This document shows, one piece after another, positions 35,981 to 44,894 of a stretch of DNA of 64,000 nucleotides. Origin of the DNA: Psychroserpens mesophilus (GTDB taxonomy: Bacteria > Bacteroidota > Bacteroidia > Flavobacteriales > Flavobacteriaceae); contig NZ_JXJP01000001.1 in NCBI RefSeq assembly GCF_000826645.1, positions 62,001 to 126,000 on the forward strand, given 5' to 3'. Position numbers and translations under genes: made by a program. Each line of letters opens with the position of its first letter. Within the stretch, counting starts at the first letter, position 1. The notes under the pieces are model-generated. The model was given only the letters and a program-made list of their open reading frames with translations. It did no database searches and was not told where the DNA came from.

Positions 35981-37525
35981 ATGGAAAAAGAATTGATTAT
36001 AAGATCGAGTTCTGATATTGTTGATTTTGCCTTATTAAAAGATGGAAAACTTATCGAGTTACACAAAGATGAAGATGATAACAACTTTGCCGTTGGTGAT
36101 ATATTTATTGCCAAAATACGCAAAGCTGTTCCTGGTCTAAATGCTGCATTTGTTAATGTAGGTTATGAAAAAGATGCGTTTTTGCATTATCATGATTTAG
36201 GTCCAAAATTGCCTTCTCTTTTAAAATTCGTTAAACGTGTAAGCGCAGGTAGACATACCGATTTTTTACTGAAAAATTTTCAGTTTGAGAAAGATATTGA
36301 TAAAAACGGAAGCATTGCTAATGTTTTAAAATCAAATCAATCTCTTTTAGTACAAATTGTAAAAGAACCTATTTCAACCAAAGGTCCTCGTATTAGTAGC
36401 GAGTTATCTATTGCAGGTCGATATATTGTTCTCGTGCCATTTTCTGATCGTATTTCAATCTCTCAAAAGATTGAATCTAAAGAAGAAAAAGAACGTTTAA
36501 AACGTTTGGTAAGAAGCATAACACCTAAGGGTTTCGGAGTTATAATTCGTACGGTCGCAGAAGGCAAAAAAGTTGCCGAACTCGACAAAGATTTACAGAA
36601 TTTGCTGAATAGATGGACAGCAATGTGTAGAAAATTAAATAAAGCACATCATCCTAGTAAGGTGTTGAGTGAAATGAACAAAGCCTCTTCAATTTTAAGA
36701 GATATTTTTGACGATTCATTCTCAAGTATTACAGTAGATGACGAAGTGCTTTATGGACAGATTAAAGATTACGTGCAAGAAATTGCACCTGCTAAAGAAT
36801 CAATTGTGAAGATGTATAAAAATGGCGTACCACTTTATGAAAAGTATGGTATCGAACGACAAATTAAAACATCTTTCGGTCGCACAGTCTCTATGGCAAA
36901 AGGAGCCTATTTGGTCATTGAACATACCGAAGCGATGCATGTTATTGATGTCAATAGTGGTAACCGATCTAACAAAGAAAAAAATCAAGAGGACACTGCT
37001 TTAGAAGTCAATTTAATTTCTGCTTCAGAAATTGCTCGTCAGTTACGTTTACGTGATATGGGAGGAATTATTGTCGTCGATTTTATTGACATGGGAAAAG
37101 CAGAGAATCGAAAAAAATTGTACAATCATCTTCGTGACGAAATGAATGATGATAAAGCAAAACATAAGATTTTGCCACCTAGTAAGTTTGGTTTAATACA
37201 AATTACCAGGCAACGTGTTCGCCCAGAACGCAATATTAAAACAAAAGAAGACAATCCAAATGGTGTTGCTGGTGAAGAAATTGAAGCGCCAATTAAGGTG
37301 ATTCAAAGAATTACTCAAGACCTAGAGAGACTCATCAAAAAAGACTATAAAAAGATAACCTTAAATGCGCATCCATTTATAGCAGCCTTTATAACCAAAG
37401 GGTTTCCATCAGTACGTTCTAAATGGTTTATGGAACACAAAAAATGGGTAAAAGTTTTACCTAGAGATGCTTACACATATCTTGAATACCATTTTATTGA
37501 TAAAGATGGTAAGGAAATCAAATAA
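35981..37525 (+). CDS. rng: Ribonuclease G (Rne/Rng family)
   Basis: 514 residues, RNase G size rather than the long RNase E form. An N-terminal S1 domain (DIFIAKIRKAVPGLNAAFVNVG) and the catalytic DNase I-like domain with VIDVNSGNRSNKEKNQEDTA, QLRLRDMGGIIVVDFIDM and the following Asp/Asn metal ligands. The usual zinc-link motif CPxCxG is replaced here by RNIKTKEDNPNG, with no Cys pair, as I would expect for this lineage. Endonuclease that trims rRNA and mRNA. Followed by a strong terminator (37531-37570). Confidence 0.93.
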   Translation: MEKELIIRSSSDIVDFALLKDGKLIELHKDEDDNNFAVGDIFIAKIRKAVPGLNAAFVNVGYEKDAFLHYHDLGPKLPSLLKFVKRVSAGRHTDFLLKNFQFEKDIDKNGSIANVLKSNQSLLVQIVKEPISTKGPRISSELSIAGRYIVLVPFSDRISISQKIESKEEKERLKRLVRSITPKGFGVIIRTVAEGKKVAELDKDLQNLLNRWTAMCRKLNKAHHPSKVLSEMNKASSILRDIFDDSFSSITVDDEVLYGQIKDYVQEIAPAKESIVKMYKNGVPLYEKYGIERQIKTSFGRTVSMAKGAYLVIEHTEAMHVIDVNSGNRSNKEKNQEDTALEVNLISASEIARQLRLRDMGGIIVVDFIDMGKAENRKKLYNHLRDEMNDDKAKHKILPPSKFGLIQITRQRVRPERNIKTKEDNPNGVAGEEIEAPIKVIQRITQDLERLIKKDYKKITLNAHPFIAAFITKGFPSVRSKWFMEHKKWVKVLPRDAYTYLEYHFIDKDGKEIK

Positions 37526-37530
37526 TATCT

Positions 37531-37570
37531 AAAAACCCCTTTCGCATGACGTGAAAGGGGTTTTTGTTTT
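37531..37570. terminator. Intrinsic terminator between rng and the convergent aldo/keto reductase
   Basis: A 13-bp perfect stem AAAAACCCCTTTC / GAAAGGGGTTTTT (37531-37543, 37553-37565), followed by GTTTTT on the plus strand. The A-run at its 5' side could also serve the opposite strand. Confidence 0.88.
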
Positions 37571-37627
37571 TAATAGTTTTTATAAAAATGTAGAGATACT
37601 TCGCTATTGCTCTAAATAATAACAATC

Positions 37628-38665
37628 TTAAGGCGCAGGATTAGGAATATCAGCATGAACTTCATTAATGGCATTCATAACGTCGTCACTTAATCTAATG
37701 TTAATACTCTCAATGTTTTCTTCTAATTGCTCCAAAGACGTTGCGCCAATTATATTACTGGTCATAAATGGTCTGTCGGTTACAAAAGCTAATGACATTT
37801 GAGCTAAAGACATATTGTTATCTTCAGCAATCTGTAAGTAACGTTTTGTTGCTTCCGTAGCATTCTTTCCGCTATATCTTGCAAATCTAGGGAAGAGTTT
37901 TAATCTGGCATTATCGCCTTCAGTACCTTTTACATATTTTCCGGAAAGCACACCAAATGCCATTGGAGAATAAGCTAACAAACCAATTTCTTCACGAATC
38001 GCAACTTCAGCCATATCACCTTCAAACACTCTGTTTAATAAAGAATATGCATTTTGAATGGTGACCATTCTTGGTAACCCATGAGCATTGGATTCTTCTA
38101 AATATCGCATCGTTCCCCAAGCTTTCTCATTGGAAATACCAACCTGACGAATTTTTCCAGATTTAATAATTTCGTCTAAATTGTGAAGAATTTCGTTAAA
38201 ATTATCGGTCCATGTATCATCTGGATTATGCTTATAATCTCTAACGCCAAAGGTGTTGGTATCACGTTCTGGCCAGTGCAATTGATACAAATCAATGTAA
38301 TCTGTTTTTAAACGCTTTAAACTATTATTTACAGCTTCGTTGAGTGCATCTTTGCTAAATCCAGTCGTTCTAATATGAGCTGTATAGTCTCCAGTACCAG
38401 CAATTTTTGTAGCTAAGACGACTTTGTCTCTATTCCCTGTTTTTTCAAACCAGTTTCCAATGATGCGTTCGGTATCTGCATAGCGTTCGGCAGTAGCAGG
38501 AACAGGATACAATTCAGCACAATCGAAGAAATTAACCCCTTTGTCTAAGGCTAAATCCATTTGAGCAAAACCTTCCTCTTGCGTATTTTGATTTCCCCAA
38601 GTCATTGTGCCTAAACATATTTTACTGACTTTTATATCTGTTTTTGGTAGTGTTGTATAGCGCAT
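37628..38665 (-). CDS. Aldo/keto reductase
   Basis: 345-residue TIM-barrel NADP(H)-dependent oxidoreductase of the Tas-like group. The catalytic residues are in place: Asp-Tyr in FFDCAELYPVP, Lys in VVLATKIAGTG and His in YIDLYQLHWPER. The cofactor-binding C-terminus reads TSNIIGATSLEQLEENI. The substrate is not predictable. It is not clearly in an operon, facing rng. Confidence 0.93.
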   Translation of the reverse strand: MRYTTLPKTDIKVSKICLGTMTWGNQNTQEEGFAQMDLALDKGVNFFDCAELYPVPATAERYADTERIIGNWFEKTGNRDKVVLATKIAGTGDYTAHIRTTGFSKDALNEAVNNSLKRLKTDYIDLYQLHWPERDTNTFGVRDYKHNPDDTWTDNFNEILHNLDEIIKSGKIRQVGISNEKAWGTMRYLEESNAHGLPRMVTIQNAYSLLNRVFEGDMAEVAIREEIGLLAYSPMAFGVLSGKYVKGTEGDNARLKLFPRFARYSGKNATEATKRYLQIAEDNNMSLAQMSLAFVTDRPFMTSNIIGATSLEQLEENIESINIRLSDDVMNAINEVHADIPNPAP

Positions 38666-38695
38666 TTTAGAATTTGTTTATAAAAGGGTAAAGAT

Positions 38696-38736
38696 AAGAA
38701 GACCTTTCAGCTTTATAAAAACGGAAAGGTCTAAAT
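38696..38736 (-). terminator. Probable terminator after the OmpA-type lipoprotein gene
   Basis: AGACCTTTC (38700-38708) pairs with GAAAGGTCT (38724-38732) around a 15-nt loop. On the minus strand the stem is followed by a TTCTTATCTTT tail, which is a weak T-run. Confidence 0.5.
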
Positions 38737-38754
38737 CTATGTTAAGGTTTTATC

Positions 38755-39714
38755 TTATAACTCATTCAAAAGTTTAGAAATCTCATCTAGTTTAGGAGTC
38801 AATATCACTTCAATACGACGGTTTTGGGCTTTACCTTGAGCAGTTTCATTATTTGCAATTGGAGCAAATTCACCACGTCCAGCAGCTGTTAAATTTTCTG
38901 GATTAATATTTGAATTTTCTCTCAAAATAGTAACGATTGCCGTTGCTCGCTTCGCTGATAAATCCCAGTTGCCGCTTAATTGCTCGTTTCCTTTATACGG
39001 AACATTATCTGTATGACCTTCAATTAGAATGGCGATTTCTGGATTTTCAGCAAGTACTTCACCTAATTGTTTTACGGCTTGTTTTCCTTTTGAACCTACT
39101 GCCCAGCTTCCAGATTCAAACAATAATTTGTTTTCCATAGACACATAGACTTTTCCATCACGTTGTTCAACGGTTAGTCCATTGCCCTCAAAATTGGTTA
39201 AGGCTTTTGAAATGGCATTTTTAAGTTTTGTCATGGCTGCATCTTTAGACGCAATAACACTTTCAAGTTCAGCGACACGTTGCGATCGTGCTTCAAGTTC
39301 TTGTTTCAATTTGTCAAGTCTAGCATTTTCTGCAATTAAGGCTTGTTCTTTTGCCTCTAGCTGAGCTAGTAATTCACGATTTCTCTTAGCGTTTTGAGCA
39401 ATTGAAGCAGAACTGTTTTCTTCGAGAGCATTATACGATGCATTTAAGTTATCTAGATTTGCTTTGGTAGCATCGTAATCTGCTTGTAATTTGTTGCGTT
39501 GTGCTAGCGTATTTTCATAATCCTTCTGAAGCTTTGCCAAATCATTTTCAGCTTTATTTAAGGCATTCTCTAAATCTTTATTGCTATTTGAAAGTTTGCG
39601 ATTTTCCTTTTTTAAGTCCGCATATTTATTTTCTAAATCTGTATAGATTTTTTTAGAAACACATGAGGTTGTAAGAATTAAAGTCAGTGCTATTAATGAC
39701 AATTTTTTAAACAT
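38755..39714 (-). CDS. OmpA-family outer-membrane lipoprotein with coiled coil
   Basis: 319 residues: lipoprotein signal ending TTSC, a long coiled coil (about 25-165, heptads of LENKYADLKKENRKL type) and a C-terminal OmpA-like peptidoglycan-binding domain with LIEGHTDNVPYKG and NWDLSAKRATAIV. It probably bridges the outer membrane and the peptidoglycan. A Pal/MotB-like role is possible; nothing identifies a partner. It lies between an aldo/keto reductase and exonuclease III, with no shared promoter evidence. Confidence 0.92.
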   Translation of the reverse strand: MFKKLSLIALTLILTTSCVSKKIYTDLENKYADLKKENRKLSNSNKDLENALNKAENDLAKLQKDYENTLAQRNKLQADYDATKANLDNLNASYNALEENSSASIAQNAKRNRELLAQLEAKEQALIAENARLDKLKQELEARSQRVAELESVIASKDAAMTKLKNAISKALTNFEGNGLTVEQRDGKVYVSMENKLLFESGSWAVGSKGKQAVKQLGEVLAENPEIAILIEGHTDNVPYKGNEQLSGNWDLSAKRATAIVTILRENSNINPENLTAAGRGEFAPIANNETAQGKAQNRRIEVILTPKLDEISKLLNEL

Positions 39715-39849
39715 AGGTTTTGATATTTAGTTGTTGATTTGATTATTGTTTATTTGTATTGTTATGTGTTGTAAAGGTGTTACATTAAGTAAAATTACTA
39801 CGCTTTTTATTCATAATTTTTTAGCTGCTAACTGAAGACTGAATACAGT

Positions 39850-40614
39850 TTACTCCGAATCTATTTCAATTAAAATCGGACAATGATCACTGTGGACAGC
39901 TTCCGAAAGAATAACGCTTCGTTTGATATTTTCTTGTAATGGTTCACTGACCATTCCGTAATCTAATCGCCAGCCTTTGTTATTTGCTCTGGCATTTGCT
40001 CTGTAACTCCACCAGCTATATTCTTGTTTTTCAGGATGTAAATATCTAAATGAATCAATAAATCCACTATCTATAAAGTTTCCAAGCCATTCTCGTTCTT
40101 CAGGTAAAAATCCTGAAACGCCTTTCATTTTCGGATTATGAATATCAATTTCTTCATGACAAATGTTATAATCACCAAGAACTACCAGATTTGGAACTTC
40201 AATTCTTAATTCATTTAAATACTGATGAATCATATTCATATATTCAAATTTATGAGCTAGCCGATCATCATTTGTGCCAGATGGCAAGTACATGCTCATT
40301 ACAGATAAACCATCAAAGTCTGCTCTTAGATTTCGACCTTCAAAATCCATCGATTCAATGCCTGTTCCATATTCCACATGATTGGGTTCAGTTTTACTTA
40401 ATATAGCAACTCCACTATACCCTTTTTTTTGTGCACTAAACCAATAGTTGTATTTATAACCAGCATTTTCAATAGCTTCTATATCAACTTGCTCTTTCAT
40501 GGCTTTAATTTCCTGCAAGCAAATTACATCTGGATTTGCATTTTTAAGCCAGTCGATAAAACCTTTATTCATTGCTGCTCTGATGCCATTGACGTTATAA
40601 GATGCTATTTTCAT
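39850..40614 (-). CDS. xth: Exodeoxyribonuclease III
   Basis: 254-residue endonuclease/exonuclease/phosphatase-fold enzyme acting at abasic sites and 3' blocked ends in base excision repair. Motifs: MKIASYNVNGIRA, CLQEIKAM (metal Glu), YLPSGT, NLVVLGDYNICH, WRLDYGMVSEPL and SEAVHSDHCPI (catalytic Asp/His). Normal length. Divergent from the 1136-residue outer-membrane protein. Confidence 0.96.
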   Translation of the reverse strand: MKIASYNVNGIRAAMNKGFIDWLKNANPDVICLQEIKAMKEQVDIEAIENAGYKYNYWFSAQKKGYSGVAILSKTEPNHVEYGTGIESMDFEGRNLRADFDGLSVMSMYLPSGTNDDRLAHKFEYMNMIHQYLNELRIEVPNLVVLGDYNICHEEIDIHNPKMKGVSGFLPEEREWLGNFIDSGFIDSFRYLHPEKQEYSWWSYRANARANNKGWRLDYGMVSEPLQENIKRSVILSEAVHSDHCPILIEIDSE

Positions 40615-40748
40615 GATATAAATTTATTAGATATTTTATGTTTAATGCTATTATCGCCCTAAATTAAATAATACTGTACTTTTACACTATTATTTTAAGG
40701 AGCTTTTAACCATAAAATAATTTCTGTCTTTAGAAGTTTATACTGTAC

Positions 40749-43700
40749 ATGAAAATTGCTATTTCTTTCATCTGTTTTATTATAGGTTGTTCTGCGTTTG
40801 CGCAAGAGCCAATCTCTAATTACAGAACAAAAAAAGTAGCGGTTAAAGATTCCATAAAAATTGATACTGTAAGCATTAATACCAGCAGTTTTAAGTTGAG
40901 GCGAAAGGATAATACCATTATTGATTCGTCATATTATCACATTGATTTTTCAAAAGCCTTATTAACATTTAAAAAACCGATTGAAACAGACTCAATTGTT
41001 ATTGACTATTTGAGGTATCCAGATTTTATGACTCGAAAGTATTTTCAGTTGGATGAACGAATTATAGTTGAAAACACAGACAACCTTCAGCGTTTATACA
41101 AGTTAAATCAATCTAATGTACAACGTTCGTTTTTGCCATTTGATGGTTTGACCACTTCAGGAAGTATTTCTCGTGGTGTTACGATTGGGAATAATCAGAA
41201 TTCTGTTTTAAATAGTGAATTGGATTTGCAAATCTCCGGAAAGTTAAGTGATAAAGTGTCGTTGAGAGCATCCATTCAAGATGCTAATATTCCCTTACAG
41301 GAAAGTGGTTACTCACAACGATTAGATGAATTTGATCAGGTATTTATCGAGCTTTTCAGTGATACTTGGAATATTAGAGCAGGTGATATTGATCTCATAA
41401 ACGATAATAGTTATTTCGCGGCATTCACTAAACGAGTTCAAGGTTTGTTTGTGAATGTAGATTTTGATAAAGAAGATTCACAAACCAATGTGTTTGCTTC
41501 TGGAGCTTTGGTTCGAGGTCAGTTTACAAGTAGTCAGTTTACGGCTCAGGAAGGCAATCAAGGACCTTATAAGTTACGAGGACCAAATAGTGAATTATTT
41601 GTTTTAATTGTCTCTGGAAGTGAAACAGTTTATGTCAACGGAATTGCTATCGAACGAGGTGAGAATAAAGATTATATCATCGATTATAATGCTGGTGAAA
41701 TTATTTTTAACTCCACGTTTCCGATTACGTCCGAAATGCGTATTACTGTTGATTACCAGTTTAGTGAACGAAATTTTTCCCGTTTTACTGTTTTTGGAGG
41801 CGGAAATTATGAAACTGAAAAGCTTAAATTAGGTGTTTCTGTATATTCTGAAGTCGATTCAAAAAATCAGCCCTTGCAGCAAAATTTGTCCTCAGAACAA
41901 GTAGATGTTCTTGCTCAGGCAGGCGATAATCAGTCTCTGATGGTTGCGCCTTCAGAGGTTTCTGAAGCGTTTAATGAAAATCGTATTTTATATCGGAAAG
42001 AGATTGTTGGAGGCGAAGAAATCTTTGTATTTTCAAACAATCCTGAAGATGAATTGTTTAGTGTTCGCTTTACGCAAGTCGGTATCAATCAAGGAAATTA
42101 TATCATTGTAAACAGTAATGCCATTAGCAATATCTTTGAATATGTTCCTCCTGTAGGTGGTGTGCCTCAAGGAAGTTATGAACCTATTGTACAATTAATT
42201 GCTCCAGTAAAATTGCAGGTTGCTGTCGTTAATGGAACTTATAAGCCTACGGAAAAAACTGATATTTTATTCGAATTTGCTGGAAGTAGAAATGATTTGA
42301 ATTTGTTTTCAGATCTTGATGATGCCAATAATGATGGTTTTGCTGGAAAACTAACGCTTAGACAGCAAGTTGTAAAAACCGATAGCTTATGGAATTTGAA
42401 TGCCTATGCTGATGCCGATATTATTCAGAAAGATTTCAGAACCATTCAACGTCTCTACAGACCTGAATTTAATCGAGATTGGAATTTAGAAGATCCACTC
42501 GGAAATCAAAGTTTATTGTCTTCAGGTGTAGAAGTATTTCATCCAGAAAAAGGAATCGCCAATTATAAATTTGAACATCTCAATTACTCTGAAAACTTTA
42601 ACGGGAATCGTCATAATCTTCTGGCAAATCTTAGGTTAAAACAATTTAATGTTTATACAACGTCAAGTTATCTGACTAATAATAGCAGTACTTCACAATC
42701 TACATTTTTGCGTTCTTTTAATCGTGTGGTTTATAATTTTAAAAAGCAATGGGTTGGCACAAAACTCGCTATGGAAGATAATGAGCAACGGCTTAAGTCC
42801 AATGATTCGTTAACGAATTTAAGTCAGCGATTTACATCCTACGAGGTTTTTACAGGAATAGGAGATAGTACCAAAGTTTTTGTAGAAGTTGGTTATAAAC
42901 GACGAGTGAATGACAGTTTACGAATGAATCGCATTGAAAAAGTGAACAGCTCAAACACTTATTATCTTAAATCTCGAATCATCAAAAACCAAAATACAGA
43001 CTTGGCTATTTTTGCAAATTACAGACGGTTGAAGCAAGAGGACCAAAGTTTGGAAGATGATCAGTCCTTAAATTCAAGATTGAATTTTAATCAGAAGCTA
43101 TTTAATAATTTAATTATTTGGAATACTGTTTTTGAAACGAATTCAGGAACACTTCCTCGACAAGATTTTACCTATGTAGAAGTGGAGCCAGGTCAAGGAG
43201 CTTACACATGGATTGATTACAATAACAATGGTGTTCAGGAGCTCGACGAATTTGAATTGGCGCAATTTGTTGACGAAGGAAGCTTTATTCGTGTGCTACT
43301 GCCTAATCAGGTTTTTGTGAGAACGCATCAAAATAGGTTGAGTCAGACCTTAACGATTAATCCACAACAATGGTCAGGCTCAGAACATAAAACTAAGAAA
43401 TTCTTGTCGCATTTTTATAATCAAACGTCATATTTAATTGATAGAAAGGATGAAAGAGAAGGTAATACTTTTGATTTGAATCCGTTTTCAACTGATGATG
43501 AAAATCAGCTTGCACTTAATAAAAGCGTAAGAAATGTCTTGTTTTATAACCGAGGAAAGCAGAATTACACAACTTCTTACACGTTTCTAAACAATACAAA
43601 TCGATCGGTATTATCTGTAGGATTTCAGGAAAATAAATTGCAAAGTCATCAACTTCAGTTTAATCATAAATTTGCTACTAGTTGGTTGATTAATTTCGAA

Positions 43701-44159
43701 TCGAGTTTAGAAATCAATGAAAGTATCAATGAAAATTTTGTGGCTCGTAATTATAATCTAGATCAAAGACGTTTTGAACCTAAACTCTCTTATATTTTTA
43801 ATGACAATGCGCGCTTTGATGTATTCTATCAATATACGACTAAAGAGAATACGGTTGGCGACATGGAAGGTTTACTGCAAAATAATTTTGGCTTATCATT
43901 TACCTATAACAATGCTCAAAAGATTGCTTTGACAGGTGAGGTCAATTATTTCAAAAACGAATATGATGGTAACCCAAACACTCCAGTCGCTTATCAAATT
44001 CTGGAAGGGTTACAACCAGGAAATAATTTTACGTGGAGTTTATTAGCACAAAAGAAACTGACTAAGTTTTTAGATTTGAACTTAAATTACTTCGGAAGAA
44101 AAACAGAAACCAGTAAAACCATTCACACAGGAACAGTTCAGTTGAAGGCTTATTTTTAA
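40749..44159 (+). CDS. Large outer-membrane beta-barrel protein, family not named
   Basis: 1136 residues with a signal peptide (ending CSAFAQ). After an N-terminal region (about 20-120) a conserved block GSISRGVTIGNNQNS and LQISGKLSDKVSLRASIQD begins, then a long run of alternating beta strands, ending with KAYF, an aromatic C-terminus as in outer-membrane barrels. An EF-hand-like loop occurs late (WIDYNNNGVQELDEFE). I do not recognise a named family; the block near residue 135 recalls SprA-type surface proteins but the match is not strong. It may be a porin or secretion-related barrel. No operon partner is certain. Confidence 0.75.
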   Translation: MKIAISFICFIIGCSAFAQEPISNYRTKKVAVKDSIKIDTVSINTSSFKLRRKDNTIIDSSYYHIDFSKALLTFKKPIETDSIVIDYLRYPDFMTRKYFQLDERIIVENTDNLQRLYKLNQSNVQRSFLPFDGLTTSGSISRGVTIGNNQNSVLNSELDLQISGKLSDKVSLRASIQDANIPLQESGYSQRLDEFDQVFIELFSDTWNIRAGDIDLINDNSYFAAFTKRVQGLFVNVDFDKEDSQTNVFASGALVRGQFTSSQFTAQEGNQGPYKLRGPNSELFVLIVSGSETVYVNGIAIERGENKDYIIDYNAGEIIFNSTFPITSEMRITVDYQFSERNFSRFTVFGGGNYETEKLKLGVSVYSEVDSKNQPLQQNLSSEQVDVLAQAGDNQSLMVAPSEVSEAFNENRILYRKEIVGGEEIFVFSNNPEDELFSVRFTQVGINQGNYIIVNSNAISNIFEYVPPVGGVPQGSYEPIVQLIAPVKLQVAVVNGTYKPTEKTDILFEFAGSRNDLNLFSDLDDANNDGFAGKLTLRQQVVKTDSLWNLNAYADADIIQKDFRTIQRLYRPEFNRDWNLEDPLGNQSLLSSGVEVFHPEKGIANYKFEHLNYSENFNGNRHNLLANLRLKQFNVYTTSSYLTNNSSTSQSTFLRSFNRVVYNFKKQWVGTKLAMEDNEQRLKSNDSLTNLSQRFTSYEVFTGIGDSTKVFVEVGYKRRVNDSLRMNRIEKVNSSNTYYLKSRIIKNQNTDLAIFANYRRLKQEDQSLEDDQSLNSRLNFNQKLFNNLIIWNTVFETNSGTLPRQDFTYVEVEPGQGAYTWIDYNNNGVQELDEFELAQFVDEGSFIRVLLPNQVFVRTHQNRLSQTLTINPQQWSGSEHKTKKFLSHFYNQTSYLIDRKDEREGNTFDLNPFSTDDENQLALNKSVRNVLFYNRGKQNYTTSYTFLNNTNRSVLSVGFQENKLQSHQLQFNHKFATSWLINFESSLEINESINENFVARNYNLDQRRFEPKLSYIFNDNARFDVFYQYTTKENTVGDMEGLLQNNFGLSFTYNNAQKIALTGEVNYFKNEYDGNPNTPVAYQILEGLQPGNNFTWSLLAQKKLTKFLDLNLNYFGRKTETSKTIHTGTVQLKAYF

Positions 44160-44253
44160 GTGTAAAATATTATTTTTCATACGCAAGCTTTTTATTATCA
44201 TTGTATCTTTAATTATGCTGTTAAAAACGAAACTTAATTTAGATTATTAAACC

Positions 44254-44808
44254 ATGAAAAAATGTATTCTAACGTTACTATGTTCCTTATTCGTTTTATC
44301 AATTTTTGCTCAAGATGACCAAGTTGAAGATGTTTTAGTTCGTTCAAATGAAATCAAAATAAATGCATTATATACTGTTGTAGGTGCTTTTGATATTACT
44401 TACGAACGCTTGCTAAATGAGGAATCTGGTGTTGGATTAAATGTGTTTTTTCCTTATGATGAGGATATAAAAGACGACATTAATTATTATGTTTCACCAT
44501 ATTACAGACTGTATTTTGGCAATAAATATGCTTCAGGTTTTTTTGTAGAAGGATTTGGAATGTTACACTCTACCAACTATAGAGAATCACTTATTTATTT
44601 TAATGAATTTGATCCTACATTTAATATCGAGGAAGTAGAAAAAACTGAAACGAATTTTGCACTTGGTATTGGCACAGGAGGTAAGTGGTATACAAAGAGT
44701 GGTTTCGTTGGTGAATTGAGCTTTGGTTTTGGTCGTAACCTATTGAAAAGCGATTACAATTCCGAATTTGTAGGTAAACTTGCTATTACTGTTGGGTATC
44801 GCTTTTAA
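44254..44808 (+). CDS. Outer-membrane beta-barrel protein (DUF3575-like)
   Basis: 184 residues: signal peptide (ending FVLSIFAQ), then an eight-strand-type barrel with EIKINALYTVVGAFDITYERLL near the start, the pattern of DUF3575 and related small porin-like proteins, and C-terminal KLAITVGYRF with a terminal Phe. Function unknown. It ends at a bidirectional terminator shared with glyS. Confidence 0.75.
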   Translation: MKKCILTLLCSLFVLSIFAQDDQVEDVLVRSNEIKINALYTVVGAFDITYERLLNEESGVGLNVFFPYDEDIKDDINYYVSPYYRLYFGNKYASGFFVEGFGMLHSTNYRESLIYFNEFDPTFNIEEVEKTETNFALGIGTGGKWYTKSGFVGELSFGFGRNLLKSDYNSEFVGKLAITVGYRF

Positions 44809-44832
44809 AGTTTTAATCCATTTATCTTAAAT

Positions 44833-44871
44833 AAAAACTCCCAACCTTTATAGATTGGGAGTTTTTCTATT
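44833..44871. terminator. Bidirectional intrinsic terminator
   Basis: A 12-bp stem AAAAACTCCCAA / TTGGGAGTTTTT (44833-44844, 44855-44866). The 5' A-run gives a T-run on the minus strand as well. It lies between the convergent barrel gene and glyS. Confidence 0.85.
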
Positions 44872-44894
44872 GAGATTTCTACCTTCTCTAGAAT

